Assembly: GCF_014490575.1 (NCBI RefSeq)
Contig: NZ_CP061033.1
Span: forward strand, 2,108,001 to 2,172,000
Direction of reading: 5' to 3'
From: Corynebacterium zhongnanshanii
GTDB taxonomy: Bacteria; Actinomycetota; Actinomycetes; Mycobacteriales; Mycobacteriaceae
DNA: 64,000 bases
The notes beneath the pieces are model-generated. The model did no database searches. It saw only the letters and a program-made list of their open reading frames with translations, and was not told the DNA's origin. Positions 9,451 through 21,185 of this stretch are shown here, one piece after another (position 1 is the stretch's first letter; every line of letters begins with the position of its first letter). Made by a program: the position numbers and the translations under genes.

Positions 9451-9628
9451 TGTGAACTCCTTTATAACTTGACGACAGTGGCGCCTGAACACGCAGTGAC
9501 CACGCCATGAGGCGTTGGCCGAGAAAGCGATCAGGCCTTCCACTCCCTTAATACCGAAAACTCCCCCATTATGCAGTAGAGGCTGGCATTCTCGGCCACG
9601 CATTCACTATTGAAGCCTTGGGGAGCCT

Positions 9629-10258
9629 ATGCTTATACCTATGCATTACCGAGATACGCCCCAGATGGCCACGTCTGCCATAGACGCGCGGGTCACTGAC
9701 CTGGCGCTGCGGGCTGCTCGGGGCGACAGGAAGGCGTTGAATGCGTTCATTGCGGAGACTCACGACGATGTCTGGCGGCTTCTCGCTCATTTAGCGGATC
9801 GTGACCGCGCCGACGACCTCACTCAGGAAACCTATCTGCGCGTGTTGTCTGCCTTGCCACGATTCGCGGCGCGTTCCACGGCCCGCACCTGGATTTTGTC
9901 CCTCGCACGGCGCGTGTGGGTGGATAGCGTGCGGCACGATATGGCGCGTCCACGTTCCTCGGGGGCTGAGGTAAGCGAAGAGCTGGCATCCAGCCATGCC
10001 GAAGAGGATGCGGGCGGTAATACCTGGGCGGAGTGGGTAGATACACGTGCGATGGTGGATGCGCTGGAGGATGAACGACGCGAGGCGCTAATTCTGACCC
10101 AGGTATTGGGCTACACCTACGCGGAGGCCGCGAACATTGCTGGTGTGCGCGTGGGCACGATCCGCTCTCGTGTGGCGCGTGCGCGGGCTGACTTGGTGGA
10201 GATGTCGAGGCAGAAGAACAGCACACAGGGCACCTGGCAACAACAAAGGAACGGTTAA
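9629..10258 (+). CDS. sigC: ECF-family RNA polymerase sigma factor (SigC-like)
   Basis: 209 residues. Region 2 is visible around residues 20-95 (DDVWRLLAHLADRDRADDLTQETYLRVLSALPRF, including the DLTQETYLR box), region 4 around 140-190 (the helix-turn-helix LTQVLGYTYAEAANIAGVRVGTIRSRVARAR). In corynebacteria SigC lies near lysC-asd and is linked to respiratory-chain gene control. No anti-sigma factor gene follows, as expected for SigC. Start at 9629 is supported by GGGGAG 5 nt upstream; ATG 9644 or 9665 are alternatives. The symbol rests on context. Confidence 0.8.
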   Translation: MLIPMHYRDTPQMATSAIDARVTDLALRAARGDRKALNAFIAETHDDVWRLLAHLADRDRADDLTQETYLRVLSALPRFAARSTARTWILSLARRVWVDSVRHDMARPRSSGAEVSEELASSHAEEDAGGNTWAEWVDTRAMVDALEDERREALILTQVLGYTYAEAANIAGVRVGTIRSRVARARADLVEMSRQKNSTQGTWQQQRNG

Positions 10259-10425
10259 AGGGCCTTCGTCAGACGGCGCATTCCCCGGGGCACTGTGGAT
10301 TAGTAGGCGGTGGGTCGGTCTTGGAACCTCAAACGATGAGTGCGATGACAACTATCGCCGCAACACAAGCAGACCAATCGAAATCACATTACCATCTATC
10401 GTCAATAGAATGAGAGAAGATAGAA

Positions 10426-11151
10426 TTGAAGGAAAAATTAAAAGAAGCCGGGGCGCGTCTATTTTGGTGGACCTTCAGTCTGACACTCACAATAGCACCT
10501 TTTATATTTCTTGTAGATAACGTTCGCCTAACTAGCATTCTCTACACTCTAAGCACTTTCATATGTTTCGAACTAATCGCAGTTACAGCCCTAGTTAATT
10601 TTGATCCTTTCGCATTTTCAAAAAAACTCTGGACTCCAAAGGTAGACCATGAAAACATTACGGAATTCCATCATTTATGGATAGTGCCGATTTTACTAAT
10701 ATTAGCCACGCCGGGGTGCTTCATGCCCTATTTTGATCATACCTTGTTAGACCCAACTCGGCCAGGAAGAGAGTTTTTCATTACTGGAAGCATGATTTTC
10801 TTCGCCGCCGGAAGCGTCTATACCCTCCTCATAGGGAATCCCTATCGGCTAGAGCTAAGGATCGATGAGTGCGGAATTAGGTACCACTCAATGGGCACTT
10901 CCATATCATTTAATTATGACGGCATTAAAAATATTAGGACCAAGTCTATCGGAACTTTTAAACCTAGACTCACAGTATACGGAAAGGGAACCAAAATAGC
11001 GCGAACTGTTTTTTCCGGTCCTAAGGTCGAGGAAGTTAACTACTTAGATTTAAACGGCTTAGCGTTAGGGCATTATTCTCCCCAACAAATAGAGTCGCTC
11101 ATCAAAGAACACACCATGCCACCTGCAGACACAACGCCTCCCTCGTCGTGA
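10426..11151 (+). CDS. Orphan membrane protein of unknown function (AT-rich)
   Basis: 241 residues, not recognised. Hydrophobic segments near residues 15-35, 38-58, 82-102 and 118-136 predict four helices; residues 140-225 form a soluble beta-rich part (RLELRIDECGIRYHSMG..., then FNYDGIKNIRTKSIG) resembling the PH-like modules found after transmembrane segments in many bacterial orphan proteins. The start is a TTG with GAGAGAAG upstream. The gene is much richer in A/T and uses rare AT-ending codons compared with its neighbours, suggesting recent acquisition between sigC and hemH. Confidence 0.6.
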   Translation: MKEKLKEAGARLFWWTFSLTLTIAPFIFLVDNVRLTSILYTLSTFICFELIAVTALVNFDPFAFSKKLWTPKVDHENITEFHHLWIVPILLILATPGCFMPYFDHTLLDPTRPGREFFITGSMIFFAAGSVYTLLIGNPYRLELRIDECGIRYHSMGTSISFNYDGIKNIRTKSIGTFKPRLTVYGKGTKIARTVFSGPKVEEVNYLDLNGLALGHYSPQQIESLIKEHTMPPADTTPPSS

Positions 11152-11166
11152 GTTAAGCTATACCCC

Positions 11167-12483
11167 ATGAGCACTACCGCCCCGCGCACCGCGTTACTAT
11201 TCCTCTCCTTCGGCGGCCCCAACAAGGCCGATGAAGTGGTCCCCTTCCTAGAGAACGTAACCCGCGGGCGCGGCATCCCCCGCGAACGCCTCGAGCACGT
11301 CGGCGAACACTACTTCACCCTCGGCGGCCGCTCCCCCATCAACGAGCAAAACCTGAAGATCATCGAGAACCTCGAGCAAGAGCTCCGCGCACGGGACCTC
11401 GACCTCCCCGTCTACTTCGGCAATCGCAACTGGGAACCCTATGTAGAGGACACCCTCCTCACCATCGCCCGCGACGGCATCGAGCACGTATATGTCTTCG
11501 CCACCAGCGCCTGGGGCGGTTACTCCGGCTGCGGCCAATACCAGGAGGACATCCGCCGCGCACTCACCGCCGTCACCAACGCCGGCGAACAAGCCCCCAC
11601 CATCGAACGCCTCCCCCAATTCCACTCCCATCCCGCATTCATCGCGTCCTTCGCCGCCGCCGTGGACGCCGCCCGCACGTCGCTGGGTGACAAAGGAACC
11701 GACGCCGAGCTCATCTTCACCGCGCACTCCGTCCCTAACGTAGCGGACGCCGCCGCCGGCCCCCACAGCTTCGGAGGGAACCTCTACTCCCAACAAGTAT
11801 TGGACGCAGCGCGCCTGGTACAACAAGCTTCCTCCTTCGCCAACCAGCCTGGAAGCTTCGCAGACCACGGCTGGACCGGGCGCCTAGCCCGCCACGAACC
11901 CGTCGGCGGCCGTGGAGACGGCCCAGCCCACACCGGCATTGATGCCGGTGTGGACTGCGGCGTCGGCACACCTCTCGATGTAGAAACCACCTGGCAATCC
12001 CGCTCCGGATCCCCCCACGTCCCCTGGCTTGAGCCCGACATCTGCGACCACATCGAAGCACGCGCAGCAGCCGGCAACACGCGCGGCATCGTCCTCTGCC
12101 CCATTGGCTTCATCACCGACCACATCGAAGTCATGTGGGACCTGGACACGGAAGCACAAGAAGCCGCCGACAACGCAGGCATCCCCTTCGTCCGAGTCGC
12201 CACCCCAGGACTCACCCCAGAGTTCGCAGCCATGATCGTCGACCTCGTCGAAGAATGCCGGCAGCCCGGAAACGCGCTGCTCAACACCGATAGCACGAGC
12301 ACCGTGAGTAGGTTAGAGAGCTCTCAGATCGTGAGGTCGGCGTCGGGGATAAGGACGGAAGCACAGCAAGCCGCAGCAGACCTGGTCGCGCAACTCGGCA
12401 CGGTCCCAGATTTCGGGCACACGCTCAACGGTCGCCCCTGCGCGCCCGGCTGCTGCGGTACGGACAAGGCGCTGTTCGACTGA
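11167..12483 (+). CDS. hemH: Coproporphyrin ferrochelatase
   Basis: Inserts Fe2+ into coproporphyrin III (actinobacterial coproporphyrin-dependent haem pathway). Family segments: LLFLSFGGPN at the N-terminus, HVYVFATSAWGGYSGCGQY (about 115), the catalytic region FTAHSVPNVAD (about 185), WQSRSGSPHVPWLEPDI, and LCPIGFITDHIEVMWDLDTEA. The C-terminal CAPGCCG cluster together with the upstream Cys in SGCGQ fits the [2Fe-2S] cluster of actinobacterial enzymes. At 438 residues it is longer than the usual ~340-370; an insert of roughly 50 residues (about 225-275, bases 11840-11985) splits the conserved AARLV...WQSRSG region, and a second precedes the C-terminus. Confidence 0.92.
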   Translation: MSTTAPRTALLFLSFGGPNKADEVVPFLENVTRGRGIPRERLEHVGEHYFTLGGRSPINEQNLKIIENLEQELRARDLDLPVYFGNRNWEPYVEDTLLTIARDGIEHVYVFATSAWGGYSGCGQYQEDIRRALTAVTNAGEQAPTIERLPQFHSHPAFIASFAAAVDAARTSLGDKGTDAELIFTAHSVPNVADAAAGPHSFGGNLYSQQVLDAARLVQQASSFANQPGSFADHGWTGRLARHEPVGGRGDGPAHTGIDAGVDCGVGTPLDVETTWQSRSGSPHVPWLEPDICDHIEARAAAGNTRGIVLCPIGFITDHIEVMWDLDTEAQEAADNAGIPFVRVATPGLTPEFAAMIVDLVEECRQPGNALLNTDSTSTVSRLESSQIVRSASGIRTEAQQAAADLVAQLGTVPDFGHTLNGRPCAPGCCGTDKALFD

Positions 12484-12529
12484 GCTGTGCGCCGCTAAGA
12501 ATTCGGCGCGGCGGTTTCTCCGCGTCGCG

Positions 12530-13663
<1,134 letters not shown>

Positions 13664-13687
13664 CAGATGTGCAATTAAGAGGGAGAC

Positions 13688-14953
13688 CTAGCGGCCGGTG
13701 CCGGCGTACACGGTAGCTTCTTCGTCGCCACCCAGCTGGAAGCGCTCGTGAATAGCCACCACGGCGGTATCCACGTCCGTGTCCCGGATCAGCACGGAAA
13801 TGCGGATCTCGGAGGTGCTGATCAGCTCGATGTTCACGCCCGCATCGCGCAGCGCTTCACAGAAGTCCGCCGTCACGCCAGGGTGGGACTTCATGCCGGC
13901 GCCCACCAGGGACACCTTGCCGATGTGGTCGTCGAACAGCACGTCCTGCCAGTCAGCCTGGTTGGCCAGCGCCTTCAGCAACTGCATCGCGCGGGTAGCG
14001 TCCTCGCGCGGGCAGGTGAAGGTGATGTCCGTGCGGTTGTTGTCGATCTTGGACACGTTCTGCAGAACCATGTCGATGTTGATCTCTGCGTCTGCCAGAG
14101 CGCGGAATACCTTAGCCGCTTCGCCTGGGCTGTCTGGGATGCCCAGAACGGTGATTTTTGCTTCGGAGCGGTCGTGTGCCACGCCGGTGAGTACTGCCTC
14201 TTCCACGGGAATGTCCTCCATTGATCCGGTTACTAGGGTGCCGATGTCGGTGCTGTACGAGGAGCGTACGCGCAGGGGCACGTTGAATGCGCGCGCGTAT
14301 TCCACGCTGCGGAGCATCAGTACCTTTGCACCTACGGCTGCCATTTCGAGCATTTCTTCGAAGCTGATGGTGTCCAGCTTTTGGGCATCTTTCACGATGC
14401 GGGGGTCTGCGGTGTACACGCCGTCCACGTCGGAGTAGATTTCGCACACGTCGGCGTTGAGTGCGGCGGCGAGTGCTACGGCGGTGGCGTCGGATCCTCC
14501 GCGGCCGAGTGTGGTGACGTCGCGGGTTTCGCGGTTCACGCCTTGGAATCCGGCGACTAGGCAGATTTTGCCTTCGTCGAGGGCTTCTTGGACGCGGCCG
14601 GGGGTGACGTCCACGATGCGTGCGTTGCCGTGACGTTCGGTGGTGAGCACGCCGGCTTGGGATCCGGTGAAGGATTGTGCTTCGGCGCCGAAGGATTCGA
14701 TGGCCATGGCGACGAGTGCGTTGGAGATGCGTTCGCCGGCGGTGAGCAGCATGTCCATTTCGCGCGCAGGTGGGACGGGGTTGACTTGCTCGGCGAGGTC
14801 GAGCAGTTCGTCGGTGGTGTCGCCCATGGCGGAGCAGACGACTACTACGTCGTTGCCCTGCTTTTTGGTCTCTACGATCCTTTCGGCTACCCGTCGGATG
14901 CGTTCCGCGCTTTCTAGTGAGGAGCCGCCGTATTTTTGGACGATGAGCGCCAC
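13688..14953 (-). CDS. lysC: Aspartokinase (lysC alpha, with internal beta start)
   Basis: 421 residues. Phosphorylates aspartate, first step of lysine, threonine and methionine synthesis. The kinase domain has the N-terminal VQKYGGSS motif and [16 protein letters not shown] (about 150); two ACT domains fill the C-terminal 160 residues and would bind lysine plus threonine for concerted feedback inhibition. As in C. glutamicum, an internal Met (residue 245, base 14221) starts [13 protein letters not shown] and is positioned to give the separate beta subunit that is identical to the regulatory domain. GTG start with GAAAGGTGG upstream. Confidence 0.95.
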   Translation of the reverse strand: MALIVQKYGGSSLESAERIRRVAERIVETKKQGNDVVVVCSAMGDTTDELLDLAEQVNPVPPAREMDMLLTAGERISNALVAMAIESFGAEAQSFTGSQAGVLTTERHGNARIVDVTPGRVQEALDEGKICLVAGFQGVNRETRDVTTLGRGGSDATAVALAAALNADVCEIYSDVDGVYTADPRIVKDAQKLDTISFEEMLEMAAVGAKVLMLRSVEYARAFNVPLRVRSSYSTDIGTLVTGSMEDIPVEEAVLTGVAHDRSEAKITVLGIPDSPGEAAKVFRALADAEINIDMVLQNVSKIDNNRTDITFTCPREDATRAMQLLKALANQADWQDVLFDDHIGKVSLVGAGMKSHPGVTADFCEALRDAGVNIELISTSEIRISVLIRDTDVDTAVVAIHERFQLGGDEEATVYAGTGR

Positions 14954-15202
14954 AGGGGTCCACCTTTCGATGTTGTGTGCGGGTTGGGTCTACATAGTTA
15001 GGTCTAGATTACTGTGTCTGGTGTGAGTTGGGTAGCGCGGGGCTGGGTTTTTATTCCTTTTTATCCAACGCCGGGCGCGCGTCTCCACCGCCGTCTCTCC
15101 TATCCCCCGCTGTCCCATTTTTCACTTTCTGCACACTTTTCACATCTGTATCACGCGTGTCTAGTGTTATTCGTTCCTCAAGGCAACTACGCTACCTAAG
15201 CG

Positions 15203-16051
15203 ATGTTTCACAACAATGCGCTGGCAGTCCTCTTTGCGCTGGGCTCTGCCCTGACGATCGCGTGGGGAACTGTGGTGCGCCATCGCATTGCGAGAGCTGC
15301 GGGCGAGAACCGCTCGAACGCCATCATGGATGCCGTGAAGGTTCCCCTGTGGTGGGTCGGTGTGTTCAGTGCGCTGTTTGGCTACTTTCTGCAGATCATC
15401 GCGCTGTCTTTTGGAACGCTGTTGATTGTGCAGCCTATTTTGGTGCTGTCCTTGATGTTCACGCTTCCGTTGTCTGCGAAGTATGACGGCTTGCGCATCT
15501 CCAAGTCGGAGACCGCCTGGGCAGGACTGTTGACCGTCGCCGTGGCGGTGCTGGTGATCCTGGGGAAGCCGAAGCCCGGCAAGACGGAGCCCGATCTGGA
15601 CATTTGGCTGTGGTGCATCAGCATTGGGGTGGGCATCATGCTGCTGATTTACGCCCTGGCGGTGCGCCAAGCGCCGTGGGCGCGGGCACTGCTGCTGGGC
15701 TCTATTACCGGCGCGATCATGGGCTACTTGGCGGTGCTGTCCAAGGCTGTGGTGAACATCTTCGGCGCTTTTGGGCTGGTTGCACTGTTGCAGTCCTGGG
15801 AGATCTACGGCTTGATTATTGCCGCGGCGTTGGGCACGGCGGTGCAGCAAGCGTCCTTTAACGCAGGCCCACTCAAGAACTCCCTGCCGGCCATGACGGT
15901 GGTCGAGCCGATCGTGGCGTTTATCTTGGGGTACATCGTTCTGGGCGAGAAGTTCCAGGCCGATGGAGAGCAGTGGATCTATCTGGGTCTTGCGATTGCG
16001 ACGATGGTGGGCTCCACCATCATTTTGTCCCGGAAGTCCGTGAAGGCGTGA
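15203..16051 (+). CDS. DMT-superfamily membrane transporter (EamA-like)
   Basis: 282 residues with about ten hydrophobic segments and almost no soluble domain, matching drug/metabolite transporter (EamA/DMT) topology of two five-helix repeats. The C-terminal half keeps the typical MTVVEPIVAFILGYIVLGEKFQ segment (position of the conserved P-x-x-A-x-x-x-G-x-x-x-L-G-E motif). Substrate unknown. Promoter-like TACGCT lies at 15188-15193, about 10 nt before the ATG, so the mRNA may be nearly leaderless. Divergent from lysC. Confidence 0.8.
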   Translation: MFHNNALAVLFALGSALTIAWGTVVRHRIARAAGENRSNAIMDAVKVPLWWVGVFSALFGYFLQIIALSFGTLLIVQPILVLSLMFTLPLSAKYDGLRISKSETAWAGLLTVAVAVLVILGKPKPGKTEPDLDIWLWCISIGVGIMLLIYALAVRQAPWARALLLGSITGAIMGYLAVLSKAVVNIFGAFGLVALLQSWEIYGLIIAAALGTAVQQASFNAGPLKNSLPAMTVVEPIVAFILGYIVLGEKFQADGEQWIYLGLAIATMVGSTIILSRKSVKA

Positions 16052-16189
16052 GCCTCACGGCCTGAGCGGCAGGGCGTTAAGCGCAGCGCGCAGCGCCGTA
16101 GCACCCCTCCATGAGCCGCAGCACCCCCATGAGGAGCACCCGTGCACCCCATGCGCACCGCGGATTAAGCAAAAAAGTGTGACGTGCGC

Positions 16190-16195
16190 TATAGT
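16190..16195 (+). promoter_or_regulatory. -10 box of the leuA leader transcript
   Basis: TATAGT at 16190-16195, strong TANNNT match. Transcription would begin about 7-8 nt later, at the ATG of the leader peptide (16203), so the leader peptide would be read from a leaderless transcript. The -35 region is weak. Confidence 0.6.
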
Positions 16196-16202
16196 AGTCA
16201 GC

Positions 16203-16256
16203 ATGTTGACGCCAGCGCGCACTCTCCTTCTGTGCCGCGGCGGGGCTCAGGTCTAA
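16203..16256 (+). CDS. leuA leader peptide (leucine attenuator)
   Basis: A 17-codon reading frame encoding MLTPARTLLLCRGGAQV, with four leucine codons, three consecutive (ctc ctt ctg). It stops 10 nt before a 9-bp hairpin and lies 105 nt upstream of leuA. Leader peptides with Leu runs in front of leuA are known in corynebacteria and related actinobacteria; ribosome stalling at the Leu codons when charged tRNA-Leu is scarce would alter folding of the downstream hairpin and release leuA expression. The peptide is seen directly; the mechanism is inferred from those relatives. Confidence 0.8.
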   Translation: MLTPARTLLLCRGGAQV

Positions 16257-16265
16257 GACATCAAC

Positions 16266-16301
16266 GACCGGCACCCCGTCGCGGAGTTTGCTGTGCCGGT
16301 C
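16266..16301 (+). promoter_or_regulatory. Attenuator hairpin of leuA
   Basis: GACCGGCAC (16266-16274) and GTGCCGGTC (16293-16301) form a perfect 9-bp stem with an 18-nt loop, directly after the leader-peptide stop. Only a weak TTCTTA follows. This fits the leu-leader element downstream of the Leu-rich peptide. Confidence 0.7.
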
Positions 16302-16342
16302 GGATTCTTACACCCTCGTACACGTTTCGTACACCCTCGTAG

Positions 16343-18175
<1,833 letters not shown>

Positions 18176-18186
18176 GAAGTAGCTGG

Positions 18187-18216
18187 GTGCCGGGCGATTG
18201 TCTGATCGCCCGGCAC
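18187..18216 (+). terminator. Hairpin after leuA
   Basis: GTGCCGGGCGA / TCGCCCGGCAC, perfect 11-bp stem with an 8-nt loop, 11 nt after the leuA stop. No T-run; probable terminator of the non-canonical type common in high-GC actinobacteria. Confidence 0.6.
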
Positions 18217-18236
18217 GGCACGTATCATTAGCCTTC

Positions 18237-19784
18237 ATGACCTCTTCCCCGTCTTCCGCGTCCGAGTCAGAGCAGAACTCCGGATCTCGGGGTGCCCCGA
18301 AGCCTCGTGGTGCGCGGCAGGGTTCTTTGGGGACGTCGCGCCGCGGGGTGCGCAATGCTGGGCGCCACGGTCGTACCGGCCGCCAGGGACGTGAAGCGCA
18401 TGCCGACCGCCACGTTCAGATCCCGTCCGTGGAGGAGGCTCCCGTGGTGTCCGTCAGCATCGCCACGACGGGCATTCACCCCACCACGGCGCGCATCGTT
18501 GCGATGTCCCTGGTGTTCTTCAGCGGGGAGTTTGATTACGACGACAGCGCCCTCACCGTAGGCGAGGAAGTCCTGTCCCTCACCCGCCGCTTCGACCCCG
18601 ACGAGGATATCGGACCACAGCACATACACGGCTACACCCCAGATGACCTCCTGGAGGCCAAGGGATTCCACAGCAGCGCAGAGATGCTGCGCCGTGCCCT
18701 GGATGGCCGCACGGTCATTGTGCACCAGGCCGGCATGACGTGGGGTTTCATTGCCCAGGAGTTCCGCCGCGCACAACGCATCGCAGCTCGTCACCGCCGC
18801 AACCGCACGCGTGGTCGCGCGCCTCGGAAGGTGGAGACTCCTCAACCGCTGCACATTATTGACACTCTCGGCAGTGCGCGCAGGCAATCCATCGATTCGG
18901 TGGACCCTCGGCTTCGGGCGATTGCCGAGCAGTACCACATACAGGGTCACCCCAGCGTTGCAGGCCTTGAGGGGGCGATGATGCTGGAGGTGGGTGCGGC
19001 GGCGTCGGAAAAAAGGAATACAATCCCCGCCGACGATCTTCTGGAGGCCGACGCCCACCTCATCGCCCACCTGGCGCACATCCAGGTGCTCAACAGCGAC
19101 GAATCGGACGGCATTGCCGTGCTGGATCCCAGCAACCTCATGCCGGACCAGTTCGGCATTCAGCGCTCCCACCAGCGCGTGCAGGCGGCGCGCGCCTCGC
19201 GGCGTTGGGTCAACCCCGGCGTGTGGACCCCCGGGGAGGCGCTGGTGCAGGGCATGGAGTTCGTCATCAGCCCGGACATCGCCACCAACCCCGACGAGCT
19301 GATCGAGAAGGCCACGGCCGCCGGGCTGGCGTATAGCGAGAAGCTGAATCGTCGCAGCTCCCTGGTGGTGTGCAATGAGAACTTCGATCTGCGCGGCAAG
19401 TCCATGCACGCGGAGCGTAAGAACATTCCGCTGATGCGGGACAGTGAGTTCCTTGAGCTGTTGGAGGATGTGCAGCCCGGGGAGCGCGAGCCGAAGCCGG
19501 TGCGGCCTGGCGCGGGCGTGCGGCCGAGGACGTCGTCTTTGTCGCACCGGGGTATGCGTCCGACGCAGCGCTCGGGGCAGGGCGGGCGCGGTCAAGGTGG
19601 TCGGAGCCAGGGTGGCCGCTCACAGTCCGGGCGTGGTCAGGGCGGCCGGAGCCAGTGCGGTCGGAGTCAAGGCAACCGCAATCAAGGAAACCGCACACAG
19701 GGCAGCCGCACCCGCGCCACCACCGCGAAGAAGAAGCCCGACATGCGGCGCAACCGCACCCACGGCCGCAACAATCGCACGTAA
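18237..19784 (+). CDS. DnaQ/epsilon-like exonuclease-fold protein with degenerate active site
   Basis: 515 residues. Residues ~65-250 follow the DEDD exonuclease layout (VSVSIATTGIHP..., later HQAGMTWGFIAQEF, LHIIDTLG, and AGLEGAMM), but the acidic residues that bind metal are replaced: the D-x-E box reads I-A-T and the D of the second motif is missing. Residues ~345-420 resemble a BRCT domain (EKATAAGLAYSEKLNRR...). The last ~90 residues are a low-complexity Gly/Gln/Arg/Ser tail of GGRSQ and GNRTQ repeats. Annotated in relatives as DNA polymerase III epsilon; nuclease activity is doubtful. ATG at 18237 is chosen because TATCAT (18223-18228) would make it leaderless. Confidence 0.7.
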   Translation: MTSSPSSASESEQNSGSRGAPKPRGARQGSLGTSRRGVRNAGRHGRTGRQGREAHADRHVQIPSVEEAPVVSVSIATTGIHPTTARIVAMSLVFFSGEFDYDDSALTVGEEVLSLTRRFDPDEDIGPQHIHGYTPDDLLEAKGFHSSAEMLRRALDGRTVIVHQAGMTWGFIAQEFRRAQRIAARHRRNRTRGRAPRKVETPQPLHIIDTLGSARRQSIDSVDPRLRAIAEQYHIQGHPSVAGLEGAMMLEVGAAASEKRNTIPADDLLEADAHLIAHLAHIQVLNSDESDGIAVLDPSNLMPDQFGIQRSHQRVQAARASRRWVNPGVWTPGEALVQGMEFVISPDIATNPDELIEKATAAGLAYSEKLNRRSSLVVCNENFDLRGKSMHAERKNIPLMRDSEFLELLEDVQPGEREPKPVRPGAGVRPRTSSLSHRGMRPTQRSGQGGRGQGGRSQGGRSQSGRGQGGRSQCGRSQGNRNQGNRTQGSRTRATTAKKKPDMRRNRTHGRNNRT

Positions 19785-19853
19785 ATCACGCGGCGGCCGC
19801 GTCGCCTCCAGGCCTCACCCACAAATCCCCGCCAATTGACTAGGGTGGGGAGA

Positions 19854-21185
19854 GTGACTGACAACCCTCTCCTCAACACGGTGAAGACGCTCCGTTCGCG
19901 CGCAGCAATCATGGCTGCAGACGCGGCGACGTGGGCGTCGAAGAAAACAGGGCGCGGCGCCGGCGGCATGATCGGCGGCCTCATCGCCGGGGCGATCGAT
20001 CCGCACCTGATGAGCAACCTCGGGCCCGACAACAACGGCCGCCACCGCCCCACCGTCCTGGTCACCGGCACGAACGGAAAGTCCACGACCACGCGCATGC
20101 TCGCGGGGGCGGTGCGCAACGCGCGGAGCGTCGCCACGAACGAAGGCGGCGACAACATGGACGCCGGCGTGATTTCCGCGCTTCTGGCCGGCCGCGACCG
20201 GGACACCGTGGTGCTGGAGGTCGATGAGCTTCACGTCCCGAACATCGCGGACACGCTGGATGCGGACGTGCTGGTGCTGCTGAATCTGTCCCGTGACCAG
20301 CTGGATCGCGTGGGCGAGATCAACAAGATCGAGAATGTGCTGCGCGCCTGCGTGGAGTCCCGGCCGGACATGACCGTCATCGCGAACTGCGACGACGTGC
20401 AGGTCACGTCCGTGGCGTGGGATAGCCCGAATGTGGTGTGGGTGTCTGCCGGCGCCGGCTGGGCTGGGGATTCCACCAGCTGCCCGCGCACGGGCGGCCA
20501 CATCGTGCAGACCCGCGACAGCAGCGGCCGCGTGCAGGATTGGCGTGCGGTGAAACCCCTGCCGGATGGTCGTGAATTCCGACGCCCCACGCCCCAGTGG
20601 TCCGTCGATGCGTCCGGGCTCCACACCCCAGAGGGTGACGATATTCCGCTGTCCCTCACCCTGCCGGGCGATGCGAACCGTGGTAACGCAGCGCAGGCCA
20701 TCGCCGCGGCCCTCGCCCTGGATGTGGGAGTGGACCTTGGGGAGGCCGTGGCTGCGGTCTCTGCGGTGGATTCCGTGGCCGGCCGCTACTCCACGGTCCA
20801 GTTCGGGGACCACTCTGTGCACCTGATGCTGGCGAAGAACCCGGCGGGCTGGCAGGAAGCGCTGTCCATGGTGGATCGCACGGCCGACTCCCTAGTCATC
20901 AGCGTGAACGGCCAGGTAGCCGATGGGCAGGACCTGTCCTGGCTGTGGGACGTGCGCTTTGAGAACTTTGAGGACATTCACGTTGTCGCCGCCGGCGAGC
21001 GCGGCACTGACCTGGCTGTGCGCTTGGGCTACGCGGGCGTGGAGCACAACCTGGTGAAGGATACCGTGGAGGCGATCCGCTCCTGCCCCGCCGGGCGCGT
21101 GGAGGTTCTGGCTAATTACACGGCGTTCCGTGATCTGAAGCGTGTTGTGGATCGCGAGGGCCGCCCCTTGAATGGAGGACACTGA
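19854..21185 (+). CDS. murT: Lipid II isoglutaminyl synthase, Mur-ligase subunit MurT
   Basis: 443 residues. With GatD it amidates the D-glutamate of lipid II to D-isoglutamine. The Mur-ligase ATP loop is VTGTNGKSTTTRML (about 70), with NEGGDNM and LLNLSRDQLDR typical of the family and a C-terminal DUF1727-type domain (from about 320). MurT proteins usually carry a four-Cys zinc ribbon in the middle domain; here the expected CPxCG reads SCPRTGG and the second Cys pair is absent. GTG at 19854 is preferred (TAGGGT -10-like box at 19841-19846 and GGGGAG nearby). The stop overlaps gatD by one base. Confidence 0.92.
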   Translation: MTDNPLLNTVKTLRSRAAIMAADAATWASKKTGRGAGGMIGGLIAGAIDPHLMSNLGPDNNGRHRPTVLVTGTNGKSTTTRMLAGAVRNARSVATNEGGDNMDAGVISALLAGRDRDTVVLEVDELHVPNIADTLDADVLVLLNLSRDQLDRVGEINKIENVLRACVESRPDMTVIANCDDVQVTSVAWDSPNVVWVSAGAGWAGDSTSCPRTGGHIVQTRDSSGRVQDWRAVKPLPDGREFRRPTPQWSVDASGLHTPEGDDIPLSLTLPGDANRGNAAQAIAAALALDVGVDLGEAVAAVSAVDSVAGRYSTVQFGDHSVHLMLAKNPAGWQEALSMVDRTADSLVISVNGQVADGQDLSWLWDVRFENFEDIHVVAAGERGTDLAVRLGYAGVEHNLVKDTVEAIRSCPAGRVEVLANYTAFRDLKRVVDREGRPLNGGH

